From contig ML976661.1 in NCBI GenBank assembly GCA_010015655.1, positions 483,682 to 547,681 on the forward strand: a DNA stretch of 64,000 nt, in the 5' to 3' direction. The stretch's first letter is position 1; each line of letters opens with the position of its first letter. This DNA comes from Bimuria novae-zelandiae CBS 107.79. Lineage: Eukaryota > Ascomycota > Dothideomycetes > Pleosporales > Didymosphaeriaceae. Shown here one piece after another: positions 49,293 through 60,468 of this stretch. Position numbers and translations under genes: made by a program. The notes under the pieces are model-generated. The model ran no database searches. It was not told the DNA's origin and saw nothing but the letters and a program-made list of their open reading frames with translations.

Positions 49293-49913
49293 ATGTTGCA
49301 CTGCCCAGGTTGGGCTTCGCTGAACGTCGTTGTCTTCCAAATCGTTCGGTCTGTCATGCCCTTGCTCAGGCGCCAGTATCTGCGGTTGTGCCTCTGTTCC
49401 TGCCGAGTTCCAATTCCGCGGTTCTCCCGCCACGTCTTCGGTGTAGGGACGAACGGTGTCGCTTCATGGCAGACTGCGCTTCGCACCATGACCAGATTTG
49501 ATCGTGTTGGAGCTCTGCCGACGTTCTCCGCATGTATTCCTGCTTGTGGTAGCGTGATCACTGTCGATGACAGGGGACGGGTCCGTTCGTCGCGTTGTTC
49601 GGCGTGTGAAACTGCGTGCAAGGGTGTGTACCTCCTGCCGTCGATTCGGGTCGGGGTAACGGAAGGGACATATGCTCTGTTATATGCTGTGTCGTTAGCG
49701 GTACATAAGAGATTGTCCAAGGAAGACAGTGGATGCTCGGAGCGGGCGTGCATGCCTCTGGATGCTGTTCAAGTCTACCCTCGTCGAGCTGCTGCAGACC
49801 CAGGGGTATGTGCTCGGTTGCGTGCTGTATCATCAGCTGTATGCAAGGAGCTGTTCAAGAAAGACAGTGAACGCTTGGTGCGGGCGCGAGTATGCCATCA
49901 GGAGCTGCCTTAA
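49293..49913 (+). CDS. Doubtful 206-codon frame with internal 46-residue repeat
   Basis: The C-terminal part contains two diverged copies of a 46-residue unit: AVSLAVHKRLSKEDSG in the first and AVSSAVCKELFKKDSE in the second. The repeat period is a multiple of three and the amino acids are conserved in place, which hints at past coding. The N-terminal part is Cys-rich without recognisable domains. A frame on the other strand of similar length covers part of it. Confidence 0.2.
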   Translation: MLHCPGWASLNVVVFQIVRSVMPLLRRQYLRLCLCSCRVPIPRFSRHVFGVGTNGVASWQTALRTMTRFDRVGALPTFSACIPACGSVITVDDRGRVRSSRCSACETACKGVYLLPSIRVGVTEGTYALLYAVSLAVHKRLSKEDSGCSERACMPLDAVQVYPRRAAADPGVCARLRAVSSAVCKELFKKDSERLVRARVCHQELP

Positions 49914-51965
49914 GTTCACCCTTGTCGTGCTGTGGCGGACCCCGGAGACTCCACCGCGGCCAGTATATAAAGGTTGACAGGATATAATCTGAGCGCGCGC
50001 GCGTTCTCGCATAGCCCGTGGCTCTCATGATGGGCTGCCAGGGTGATTGTATCGTGAGCATGTCGACGTCGCGGAGCTAAGACGCCCATGTCTCAACACC
50101 GAATGGTCGCAACACATGGGAGCAGCTCGGCGCTAGCAGTGCGAGACCCTAATATGCCCCTTGTAGCTTCGAATATTCTGTGCGGACCATGAAAGGGCGC
50201 GCAAAACGGTGGAGGGGACGCCGCCGCCACCGGAGGCGGTTGTGAAAGATAACCCTCGGTCTGCGGTCAGCCGGAAGAGCGCAGAAAACGACCTAAGATC
50301 GTCTGCTGTTGTATGACATATCGGTACAATCTACGGGTTCGAGGCTCTGGCCGGCGAAGTCTGTTGCGGGTATCTGTGAGGAGGGTGTGGGAGGCGAAGA
50401 GCGTGCACGGCAGGCGGCCCCTCAAGCCCCTGCCTCAAGCCCCAAGCCCACGACCTACTACGCGTGCAGCGGAATGGCCTATATGTTTCCTCAAGTGCCA
50501 TTCTTGGGCAAAATAGGGTATAAAACAGCTCGCGGCCCAATGCTGGCGCCTCAGAGGTTTAAGAGCGTGCGGCGGACAGTCAACCCCTCTGGAAGCCCTG
50601 ACATCAGACCGGCGGCCCATTCCGCATTGCCAACGCAATAAGACGAGCCCTGGGGACACACATGAGGTCCATTGTCAATACCCAAAAAAAGATGGGCGAG
50701 GAGCGTATAGCTAGTGGTCAACCCAGAGCGCCGCCCTTGCTGCGGACCCGCAACCCAACCGCGCCATCACGTCACAAGCATGGCTACAGCACATATAAAC
50801 ATAGCCTGGCCCTCCATTATGATGGTCTACACCTCTTCTCCATCGTGCAGGCCCCTATCCATCCCTCCCAAGCTGTGTGGCCGCCACCGTCGGTCCCATA
50901 GCACCTGCCCTCCCCAAAAAAAACCACAAAAACAAGCTGGCCCCTCCACCGCCCAAAGCCGGACTTGAACCTCCGCACACCCCGCCAAAAACGACGCTGG
51001 TGAGGGGAAGTACTTCCTAATTGTAGAATCCGGAATTTATATGTCGTCGTCGAGTCGCCGCGCCGTGTGTACAGGGGAAGGGCAGAGGGGATATGGTACT
51101 TACTAGTTGGGTGGGCAGTTTACATGTCTTGCCTAGGACGAGTACCACTGTGCCATGAGACCGGGAAGGCCTTGTATGCTTTGATGGGGTAAGGCTGCCT
51201 ACAAGGCTTTATAACCGCTTAGAAGTGAGAGGGTTGCTTGGGTGGGTGACCATGAGGTGAGGAAAGAACGTTTGGGAGGCTGGCAGAAGGGGTAGGCACG
51301 GGGTGGGCTTCACTGGAGAACGGGGTTTAAGAGGGTGGCATGGGAATTTGGAGGTTGTGGACTTGCGTATCTGAGGCGTTGCTTGGGCGAGTAGCTCTGG
51401 TGCATCGGTTGGCAGGTTTGGTTCGATGCAGGGCCCATTGTGTGCATCTGCTTCTCCGCTCGCCGTCCTACGCTTATTAGAAAATGGATGCAAGCAAAAG
51501 AGCTAGGAACTATGTCTGCCCCTATATATGTGCTGCGAGGGGTATTTGTACGAGAATGCATTTTGCGTCACGGAAATACGTCGCTTGGACATAAAGTTGA
51601 GCCTGCCGAATCTGCAAACGACGTAGCAGGCGAGCATATCGAACTGAGCTGAGTACAGCCACGCCCCTCACAAGTAGCTGTTCAAGATCGATATGTTTTC
51701 AATATCATGTGTATTCGGGATGATGAATCGAGTTCGAGATCACCCACCGCAAAGCTGATTGAGGTTCGCCGCGATACATTTCTACATGTCAGCTACAATA
51801 CAGGATTTCTTACAATAATGTCACGTATCAAAGCCTCTATTTCTCAAATTCGGTAGCACTCAACCTAAACTAGATCTTATGTGCTCGTTCCACATAATCT
51901 ATAAAAGCCTTGCCATTCGGCAATCCTGATATCCTACACCCACATCACCATCCCCCTCCCCTCGC

Positions 51966-52974
51966 TCAAACCCTCTTCTTATCCTCCCCCGCCGTCCCCC
52001 TCAACTTCCCCAACTTAAACTTCGTCGAAAAATACCAATCCATGATGCCCCTAGGGAGGTAGCTCCAGCCAAACCAAACCAACCAACTCATCTTCCCCTC
52101 CCACACCCACCTCTTCGTGACCAGTCCCAGCCAGCTCTCCCCACCCAACACATGCCTCACGCAACTCCTTGCATACTGCCTCGTATCCATGCCCATCTGC
52201 TGGCTCAGCGTCAAGCGCTTCTCATACTGGTCTGCGATCGGGACATAATAGCTGCCTTCCGGTAACTCGCGATGCGTCCTCGCGATATTGCTTTTCACGC
52301 CGCCGGTCACGATGGTGATGACGCGCACGCCGAGCGGCGCGAGTTCCACGCGCAGGGTATCCGAGTACGCATGCAGCGCGGCCTTGGAAGCTGCGTACAC
52401 GGAAGCGAAGACGTAGGGCATGACGCCGGCCAGGCTGCCTGTTTGCACGATGGTGCCCTTTGCGGCGATCAGCATCGGGGCGAAGGTCTGGCAGAGCTTC
52501 ATGACGGCGAAGACGTTGGTGTCGAAGGTCTCTTGGACCTCGACCATGGAGATGTCGGTCGCGGGCACGGTGTAGTTGCGGCCGGCGTTGTTGTAGAGGA
52601 CGTCGAGCGTGCCGTTGGTAATCTCGGCGACGCGGTCGCGGAGGGCGGATATGGAGGCATCGTGTGGGAGCTCGAGGGGGAGGTAGGCGATGTTTTCGTG
52701 GGGCGGCGTGTATTTAGAGGGGTTGCGGACGGTCGCGAGGACGTGGAAACCTGGGTTGGAGGATGAGTCGAGGGGGATGTGGGATTGGAAGATGGTGTAG
52801 ACGGACCTTGGGCGGCAAATTCGAGCGCGAGGTAGTGGCCTATGCCTCCCGGTGTGCAGCTGTGGCTTGTGAGCTGACGTTCAGGCGTGGCCGTTTCCCG
52901 TTTCCGTCTGGTGTGGTGTTGGGTTGAGAGACATACCCGGTGATTAGCGCATATCGATTCCTCTGCTCTGCCAT
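51966..52974 (-). CDS. ayr1: Ayr1-like SDR, NADPH-dependent 1-acyl-DHAP reductase (291 aa)
   Basis: Classical short-chain dehydrogenase, probably on ER/lipid droplets, reducing 1-acyl-dihydroxyacetone phosphate in ether lipid and phosphatidate synthesis. Exons 52937-52974, 52807-52859 and 51966-52750 join in frame (introns 77 and 56 nt). The nucleotide site reads ITGCTPGGIGHYLALEF (split over introns), then YNNAG. A conserved TGSLAG contains the catalytic Ser, and YAASK gives catalytic Tyr149 and Lys153. A hydrophobic Trp-rich C-terminal stretch (WLVWFGWSYLPRGIMDW) fits membrane or droplet anchoring. The CTPGGIGH form is characteristic of the Ayr1 group. A secondary-metabolism reductase derived from Ayr1 is also possible given the neighbours. 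Confidence 0.9.
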
Positions 52975-53040
52975 TGTATTGCAGATACAATTCTAAAGCA
53001 GTACAACACGTTTTTATATTCACAGGATCTGCTGTGACCT

Positions 53041-53100
53041 TATCTGTAGAGGTCGTATCTGTAGAGGTCGTATCTGTAGAGGTCGTATCTGTAGAGGTCG
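53041..53100. repeat. Four perfect copies of a 15-bp tandem repeat
   Basis: The unit TATCTGTAGAGGTCG is repeated exactly four times, about 70 bp upstream of the Ayr1-like start codon and within the presumed divergent promoter region shared with the methyltransferase pseudogene. Confidence 0.97.
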
Positions 53101-53525
53101 TTTTCTGCTGAGCCCAGCAGCATCAATTAGTAGCGTGCTAGCTGACGTTCTTCTGACTGAGGCAAGCTATGACCACCTCGCATGTACCTGCTTCGTGCTT
53201 CACGTTCGAGCTGAAGTTACCCCGCTTTCACTTTACTGTTGCACCCCCTGTGGCTGAACGCGTCTACGAAGGCCGCCTGGATACGATGACTTAATGCTTG
53301 ATAGTCTTCGAGCTGAAAGCTTCTACTAGCTGAAATGTTATCCGGATACATAAAGCAAAGAGCCGGGAACGAGATGGACGGTTGCTACCAAATGTCTACT
53401 ACATTTTAGCTTCGCATATCCGTTCATTTACTTTTCCATTCTTTGTGTACCGATGTAGACACGTCTCAATTTAGACTACGACAACTACACCTGCAATCCT
53501 TCACGAAGGAGTCTCGAAAGTCGAA

Positions 53526-54429
53526 ATGCCTCCGCCGCCATGGATCATGAGGGTGGTGCCATTTCCAAGTCTGTTGGGACCGTCATTCCTGCTCGGATTG
53601 GGCATGTATCGTACGTTCTGCTAAACAACAAGCCCTATACAAAACTAACTGAGATAACACTACGACAGATTTCACCGCGACGATCCTGGAGATCAACTTC
53701 ATCAAACGTGAACCCAGAAAGCTCCTCAACCTCACCCAAGTCCGTTACAAAACCTTCGCCCGCCTGTAGACGTACAACGGCACTGAAATGTCCCAGGACA
53801 TGCCAGGTCCCCTCGATGACCTGGTCATCCGATGCCGCGGGGTGGTCTCGATATGGACCGGGCTCCGGTGAGCTTCTAAAATGATTCAATCCTGAAGGCA
53901 TCACTGCGATTTACGATGCTGAACCTGCTGCGGATCTGCACGCAGGACTGCTGAAGAATGCGCGAAAGGCGGGCTTTGGAGACAGTACCACGCATTGCTC
54001 TACAGCGGCGAGCCAGAAAGCCTCATTCCTGCTTTGCATAAGAGTGGCATCTTAGGCACGAACGGGACGGCAGGAGCGGCCGAGAATGGAGTGTTTGACG
54101 AGATATGCTGCCTAAGAGTCCTGTGTGGAGTACCGCATCCGAAGGAGACGATCCAAGGACTGTACTCATTGCTGAAGCCGGGGGGCAGAGTGGTGGTCCG
54201 TGGGCACTTCGCCAATCCGTGGCGGACTGAGGGAAGTATCGTAGGAAGCGCAATGCAGTTCCTTTACTCAGTGGCAGGTTGGTCATTCTTCCTAGGCGGA
54301 TGCGAACTGCAAAGGCATACGGCTGAATTCTTGCGAGAAGCGGGAGAATGGGACAAGATCCAGCTGCAGTGTGAGGATCCGAAGGGCGTGATTCCGTTTG
54401 TTGTCGGAGAGCTGATCAAGAAGAGATGA
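53526..54429 (+). pseudogene. Inactivated class I SAM-dependent methyltransferase
   Basis: The reading starts at ATG 53526 (MPPPPWIMRVV, a hydrophobic N-terminus), with an intron-like gap at about 53612-53671. The family sequence can then be followed only by changing frame. One frame ends at a TAG at about 53777, a likely Trp codon. The SAM-binding motif (GPGSGELLK, about 53865-53885) is in another frame and is followed at once by TGA where Trp is expected. After KNARKAGFGD (about 53965-53980) the frame shifts by one base before the intact C-terminal part (YSGEPESLIP to the stop at 54429). That part contains the post-III motif LLKPGGRVVVRGHF. Both stops are G-to-A changes of TGG. With two nonsense changes and at least two indels no full-length enzyme is expected. 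The C-terminal frame alone (about 145 aa) lacks the cofactor site. Confidence 0.75.
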
Positions 54430-54838
54430 TGAGTAATTGGGGGCCTACAGTCGACTCAGTAGGAACGGTGGGTTTAGAGAATTTTACACGGGGCTATGGT
54501 TCGGAGGTGTTGTTCGAGTGACTATTTGGTCTTTGCAAGCTTCTCCAAAGCACGGCATTCGCGCCATTTGAAAGCACCATAATTATCGCACACGCAACGA
54601 TTCACAAATCCAAGGTGTTGGTTGGTGTTGTTCGGTGTCACTCGAGTGAAGCAGCGGGTGCACAATTGAGGAAGGTGGACCCGTGGGCCTCGGCTCGGCG
54701 TGCTTTTTAACGTTCAGTTCCGGTAACGGAAGCATGGACGATGACGTTCATTATATCAGTCATCAACAAGAGTGGGACTGCTTGTTCATGAATCCACACC
54801 AACGATGGATACTCTAACCTTCACAAACATATTTCGCT

Positions 54839-55856
54839 ATGGCATACGGTCGCGTAGGAGTCGTGACAGGCGCCAACAAGGTACGTGCAGTCCCGCGAGA
54901 AGAGTATGACGTATTTGACTAATACTTGTCAGGGAATTGGACTCGCAATTGGTATGTAACCCTCGTGCGGCCATATCATCTTCCGCTAACATGGATCAGT
55001 GCGACAATTGGCGCTGCAATATCCCAAATCTCATCTACACAATGGTCCTTTCTTGATCTATCTCACTGCTCGCGACCAGGGCCGGGGCGAGACCGCTTTG
55101 AAGAACCTGAACGAGGATTCTCAACTTAAACAGGCCAAGGCGCTTAAGAGTGACGGGGGCGAGTCTGAAATCAAGTACCATCAGCTAGATATCACCGATC
55201 TCAAGAGCGTGCAGACTTTTGCAGAGTACCTCAAGCAAACCCATGGTGATGGCATCGACTTTGTCATCAACAATGCGGGCATTGCGCTGAACGGTTTTGG
55301 TCAGTCGTAGCACCAAAAACTCTGATCTATCAGGTGATTGACTTATGTAGATGCCAACGTTGTCAAGACTACCTTGGGCTGCAACTACTACAACACCATG
55401 GAGGCATGCCATACATTCCTACCGCTTTTGAAACCAACAGGCCGCCTCATAAATGTGGCCAGTGTGTCTGGCCATCTCAACAAGTACTCCGACGAGGTTC
55501 GCCAGCGATTCCTCTCCGCCAAAACTGAGCGCGACATTACCGCCATCATGCAGGACTTCCAATCAGCTGTAGAAGCTGGGAAAGAGAAGGAGGCCGGCTT
55601 TCCAAGTGCTGCATATGCCGTCTCGAAGGCTGGGCTTATTGGCGCTACAAAGGCACTTGCTCGAGCGGAGAAAGAGAAGGGGAGCCAGATCTCAATTAAC
55701 GCCCTCTGCCCAGGATGGGTAAATACCGATATGACCAAGGGTAAGGGAACGAAGACGCCTGATGAAGGGGCACAAACGCCAGTAATGCTTGCGCTGTCGG
55801 ACATCAAGGGGGCAACAGGGGAGTTCTGGCAGAATGAGAGGCCTATCGAGTGGTAG
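54839..55856 (+). CDS. Carbonyl-reductase-like short-chain dehydrogenase (288 aa)
   Basis: NAD(P)H-dependent SDR of the CBR1 type. Exons 54839-54880, 54933-54951 (only 19 nt), 55000-55299 and 55351-55856 join in frame (introns 52, 48 and 51 nt). The cofactor motif VTGANKGIGLAI is assembled over the first three exons, showing the splice model is right. Other motifs are LTARDQGRGE, INNAGIALNG, NVASVSGHL with the catalytic Ser, and YAVSK with Tyr209/Lys213; the PGWVNTDM element follows. The long insertion between Ser and Tyr is normal for CBR-type enzymes. It is transcribed away from the methyltransferase remnant and toward the DUF3632 gene. The substrate is unknown; a polyketide ketone is possible. 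Confidence 0.92.
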
Positions 55857-56199
55857 GTAGCAATGATTCATATATCATGAGAGCTAATGCCTGCATTCTA
55901 TGCAGTAGTGTGTCTAATAGACAGTTCAGCTTTTGGTTTTTGCTTGCTGTGCAGCTTCGCATCGTAGTTCGACAGAATCACACATTCACACCTTCTCGAA
56001 AGAGGAAAGTGAGACCCACTCCCTGCGATCCAGTAACATGTGCTCAAGTAAACTCGTGTGCCGAAGCACAGCCACACTGCGTCACCCCACTTTCAGTATC
56101 ATAAACCACCTCCCTTCGTTGTCGCTCAGTACAGAATTTCAATAATAAGAACCACGCCTGGGTGTCCTTCCAGGAGTGTTGACGCAGTAAGGGAACGCA

Positions 56200-57108
56200 A
56201 TGAACAGTCAGCTCAGTAAAGAATACGTGGTCAACATGATAAACTTCAGGGAGAAAATTGAGCAAGCGCTCTCAGAAACCAAAGACGAACCTACACAGAT
56301 CGACCGCATCGCCGAGATCCGCGGCTGGTTCCGTCCCAACCAGAACAGCGATATCTATCCCGCTATTCAAAACTACCTCAACGGCTCCGCAGATCTCCAG
56401 ACCACTGTCGCAAAAATAGCAAAACCGATTGACGAAGCCATCAAAGAGGGCAAAACCGATGACATCTCGCTGGGGTATATTTGGAACTCCCTTCTCCATT
56501 CTTCAAAGAGGATACCGTTCCGGGACGCCGAACAACATGCGAAGCTTGTCGATTTGGTGAAAGCGATACAGGAGCACCCGGATCCTTCTGGAGGTTCGAC
56601 GTACAAGACGCTATCCGGGCTGGGTATGCAAGCCCGCGAAGCGTACAACGACATCCCTCGTCACGACACTGGCCTCTTCAAGCAGGATTTCCATGCGTGG
56701 GCGAATTTGAATTACTTCCTTGCGCGTCTGACAGAGTCGGGTGTGTTCGAGTTCTACCTCTACACTATCTGGGCGATGAGGGAAGCGCTGGAGAAGGCGC
56801 CGGGGCGGCTGCCGGGGTGGTACGACATTCATGTGCCGGCGGCTGCGGTGTGGGTGTTTGCGCTTGGGAGCAAGTTGTATGAGAGGGAAGAGGATTTAAC
56901 GCCGAAGAATAGGAATGAAGGGAATCCTGCTAAGGGCGGGGACTTGTGGACTGGGGGTCCGGTGTTCAGCAAGGAGAGGTGGGCGTTTTGGAAGAAGAGG
57001 TTTGGGGACGTTGCGGGGGAGGAAGGCGACGCTTCACTGGTCAGTGAAGAGACGAGGAAGATTGCGAGGGATGCGGTTGAAGCGATGGAGAAGGCGGAAA
57101 GTGCTTGA
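56200..57108 (+). CDS. DUF3632-like fungal protein (302 aa)
   Basis: A single-exon, fully open frame with strong coding character. It is mostly helical, with no signal peptide or membrane segment. Sequence such as WNSLLHSSKRIPF, WANLNYFLARLTESG and the conserved-looking end region (GGPVFSKERWAFWKKRF) resembles the fungal-specific DUF3632 family of unknown function, often found beside secondary-metabolism and heterokaryon-type genes. The first Met (56200) is taken because it opens the frame; Met13 would be an alternative. The 5' gap to the SDR is 344 bp, so it has its own promoter. Confidence 0.8.
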   Translation: MNSQLSKEYVVNMINFREKIEQALSETKDEPTQIDRIAEIRGWFRPNQNSDIYPAIQNYLNGSADLQTTVAKIAKPIDEAIKEGKTDDISLGYIWNSLLHSSKRIPFRDAEQHAKLVDLVKAIQEHPDPSGGSTYKTLSGLGMQAREAYNDIPRHDTGLFKQDFHAWANLNYFLARLTESGVFEFYLYTIWAMREALEKAPGRLPGWYDIHVPAAAVWVFALGSKLYEREEDLTPKNRNEGNPAKGGDLWTGGPVFSKERWAFWKKRFGDVAGEEGDASLVSEETRKIARDAVEAMEKAESA

Positions 57109-57136
57109 GTTACCGCGATACAATATGGTTGCGATC

Positions 57137-57659
57137 TTAGTCGCACATTCGCCAGGTCTTTACTGAGCAAGCAACACCTGAAGCTTCAGTAATTTCCCCC
57201 CCCCCCCCCCCCCCCCTGCATCGTTTTTCTGATACTTTGCATGCGCAGCCATGAATTGATTGCTTCTTATACGAGCCGGCTTCCGGCCAGTACTCCACAG
57301 TGCCGATAATCACCAGTTCGTCTGCATTATTCCTAAAAGGGAAGATCTTTTCCGGTCGGTGTAGCCTTCTCGGCACATCATTCCACATACGTAAGTGCAA
57401 GTTTTGTATCGCTATGAGTCTCAGCAAGAGGGCAGGCAGGTAGTAGGTAGGTTAATGTACCTTCTCTGCCACGGAACTCTGCGCCGTTGGACGCGACCAA
57501 GACGCCATCATCAACCCAGCAGTCCGAATACTCCACGTGCTTTCCTTGGGTATCAAATTGCTTGTAGTAATGTGCAATGAGCTCCTTGATGCTACTATCG
57601 ATGTTGATGTTCGCTGGGTATTCGGATTCGTATGGGTTATCGGTTGGATCTGACGTCAT
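57137..57659 (-). CDS. SnoaL-like/NTF2-fold protein (157 aa) with a G21 run near its C-terminus
   Basis: Exons 57461-57659 and 57137-57411 join in frame (49-nt intron). The fold is suggested by SSIKELIAHYYKQFDTQ, VEYSDCWVDDGVLV, FRGREAIQNLHLRMW and ELVIIGTVEYWPEAGS, the usual order of a small cone-shaped NTF2-like domain. Relatives in fungi act as cyclases, isomerases or dehydratases of small molecules, or have no known activity. After HGCACKVSEKR the frame runs through 21 consecutive G (57196-57216 on the plus strand as C) encoding Gly6, then unrelated-looking residues to the stop. The normal C-terminal strand is therefore probably altered, and the downstream frame depends on the exact G count. 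Confidence 0.75.
57196..57216. repeat. Mononucleotide run C21
   Basis: Twenty-one C in a row on the plus strand, inside the 3' part of the SnoaL-like reading frame (minus). Confidence 0.97.
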
Positions 57660-58125
57660 TCTGGTAGCTGCACTTCCTCCCGCACGTAGTACAGCTTGCT
57701 ATCAAATGAACGTACAGCCTAGAAAATGATATTAGATTTCTAACAGGCCCGGAAATACAGGAACGAGGTGAACCTTCTTCGGAAGCCCACTCCGACAGGA
57801 AGTACCATATTCAGCGAGTCAGGTACCCCGCGAACGCATGTGGGTCACTGTCATGATCGCGTTAGGAGAATGTTCTCCGCAATCCGGGCTTACTAGGAGA
57901 CCCACGGGTGCCAGAGGGCCTGATGTCGGTACGCTATACCATAAAGAGGGCTGGAGACCCTGCAAAGCGCTGTGAACCGCGGGGCGGAGAGACTGGCGGC
58001 GGAATATTAATTCCAGGATCCTTCCTCTCGCGCTGGCGTCAGCGACGAGGAAGAATTGAGCAGACGTGATCGAGAAAAATATAATCGAGTCGACCTAAAT
58101 TTGTGCTTCCAGAATTTGTTCCGAG

Positions 58126-59396
58126 ATGGGAAATCACGCGCTTATTTACGGCGCGTCTGGCATCTCTGGGTGGGCAATCGTCAACTCCATTCTTAATGAT
58201 TATCCCTCTAAAGATGCCTTCACGAAGGTATCTGCGCTTGTCAACAGGCCTTTGACGCGCGAGATGGCTCTTTGGCCAGATGATCCAAGACTGCAAATTG
58301 TGTCTGGAATCGACTTGTTGAAAGGCAGTCAAGACGAGCTCGAGAAGACCATCAAGGGAAAGGTTGCAGATGTAGATACCGTAACACAGGTCTATTTCTA
58401 TTGTTAGTGCATCTCTATGAAGGCCTTCTGCGGTGCAACTACGCTAACATCTCGCAGCCTACAAACAAATCGATGACAACGCCGAGGAGTGCAAAACCAA
58501 CGAAGCGATGCTCGAACGTGCCGTAACTGCCATAGAAAGCCTCTCCTCAAAGCTGTCCTTCGTCGTGCTCCCTTCCGGCACAAAAATCTACGGCTGCCAA
58601 ATGCTCGATAAATTCCCCTTCACCAACGACCTACCCCTACGAGAAACGCTCCCTCCAATCCCCGAGCCCGCGCTCTCTGAACTCTTCTACTACAACCAAA
58701 TCGACTGCCTCAAGCGCATATCCAAAGGTAAAAACTGGAACTGGTGCGAAGTCCGCCCCGACAACATCATCGGCTTCGTGCCCAACAACAATGCGTACTG
58801 TCTCGCGCAAACGCTCGCTCTATATCTCTCTCTGTACCGCGCCGTCGAAGGTGAAGGCGCGAAAGTGCCGTTCCCTGGAACGGAAAAGTCCTGGGTGAAT
58901 CGGTACAACGAGTCACCGCAAGACATGGTCGCGCACTTTTCTATATATGCCTCGCTACATCCTGAAAAGACTGCGTCGCAAAGCTTCAACGTCGGTGGCC
59001 AGGAGGATAACTGGAAGGGCAAGTGGCCGGTTATCTGCGAATATTTTAGGCTCAAGGGGACTGGGCCGGAGGAAAACGCACCGCAGCCCGGGGTGTATAT
59101 CGCGGCGCACAGGAAGGAGTGGGATGAGCTGGAGCGGAAGCATGGGCTTAAGAAGGGCTCGGTGGATAGCGATATCACACACCCAGGGTTTCAGGTAAGT
59201 CACATTAGCTACGGCATAATGATGTTTGGGGATTTTGACAGTATTTTGACAGTATTATATTATGACAATGTTCGACTTCGACCGCCAGATGAGCATGGAG
59301 GCTTCGCGTAAGGTAGGGTATACGGAAGAGATTAAGACGCCGAAGACGTGGAAGATTGCGTTTGATCGGATGAGGAAGGCGAAGGTTATTACGTAG
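58126..59396 (+). CDS. PRISE-like NAD(P)-dependent reductase, extended SDR (385 aa)
   Basis: Extended short-chain dehydrogenase of the progesterone 5-beta-reductase/iridoid synthase-like group, reducing enones. Exons 58126-58402, 58458-59194 and 59253-59396 join in frame (introns 55 and 58 nt). The nucleotide motif is IYGASGISGWAIV (residues 7-19), the catalytic Tyr is likely in LSELFYYNQIDCLK, and KNWNWCEVRPDNIIGFVPN is the usual strand-helix following it. The C-terminus (FDRQMSMEASRKVGYTEEI) fits fungal members. The last acceptor was set at the second of two TTTTGACAG copies because the first leads to a stop. Fungal homologues are frequent tailoring enzymes in terpene and polyketide clusters. 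Confidence 0.9.
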
Positions 59397-60468
59397 GGCG
59401 GTTTCGGTCATGGCTAGAGGTGTACCTCGCTTTGCTGCAAGATATTCCAGGGAGTCTGTTTAGGGTAGTCTAAAGTTCCATCATAGTCAATTGCACACAC
59501 ATTCTGCAACATTAAAACATGTAATACAACTGCATATCGGTGGTCTGGATGATGTTCCGGTTCTGATGGAATTCATTACTGAATATATGATGCTGTACTG
59601 AATCGTTTTCGTGTGACAATCTAGGAAACGCTGCGGTCATCGTCCGTCCAGCTCCTTCCACAACACATCCCCACCCTATTCTTATGCATTGTTCTAGCGT
59701 ACCCTTTGTTGCGTTCCTTAGTTACTGTATATCGCACAATCTATTTAGGTCGATAAAGGCAATAAGAGAAAAGCTTAAAAGCTCTGGGAACTGAATATGC
59801 TTTCGGGCGCAACTCGTACGAGGCTCTGAGTCGAGCATCCATGAATTCATCCGAGCCATGAATAATTCGCATGCAAGATTGCCCAGATGCCTAGGTCACT
59901 GCAACTAACAGTGGGGTTTCCTGGGACGAAGTGCGGGGTATACGGACGCTACTTCAGACTAGCATCCGGATCTCCAACTCAGCTGCATCCGAATCAACGT
60001 GGCTTGAGCATCAAACCGCTGTTCAAGGATCTAACACACAATAAATATGTTCTTCTCGCTCTCAAGCCTCCTTACCAGGATCGGTACAGCTCATGGAATA
60101 CTCTAGCCGTCCATTGTGCCACTTCACAAGATTTTCGTCTGTGGTCTGCACACCTACAGTCGGGTAACTTTTGGCGAGAACATGCCGTGGACAGTCTCGC
60201 TCGCAACTAAGCGAGGATGCCGATATTCCGTCAGTGTAGTGGGGCGTTAGCGGCGGAGGGTCCCTATGACCACTCAGGAGGGATATAATTCGGATGCCTT
60301 GTGGCTTCCGTCCTCAGATCACGCTCAGAACTCAGAAATTGTCTCTTGTTCACCATTTCGCTGATTGGTTTGCTTTTCACACATACCGCAACTGTTGTGT
60401 CATCCGTCATTTGTGCTGGTTCTGTGTAGAGTCAAGACACTAGGGCAGTACGCTCGCTGTCTTTCAAG
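59397..60468. other. Intergenic, nothing convincing
   Basis: About 1.1 kb holding the 3' flank of the reductase and the promoter of the P450. A 107-codon open frame (59887-60210) has no recognisable product. Confidence 0.55.

Larger units (their letters stand above)
44905..51965. other. Gene-poor region with old diverged duplications
   Basis: Normal GC, no recognised gene over 7 kb. It contains two diverged repeat pairs (46690-47240 and 49668-49940), a (GACC)n stretch at about 47748-47764 and several short frames, of which two are listed separately as doubtful. A 65-codon minus-strand frame at 46187-46384 has a hydrophobic segment but no other support. Confidence 0.5.

Noticed and set aside
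50960..50990. Possible minus-strand tRNA at GGACTTGAACC
   Set aside because: The T-arm stem does not pair over five bases and no D-arm or acceptor stem could be drawn.
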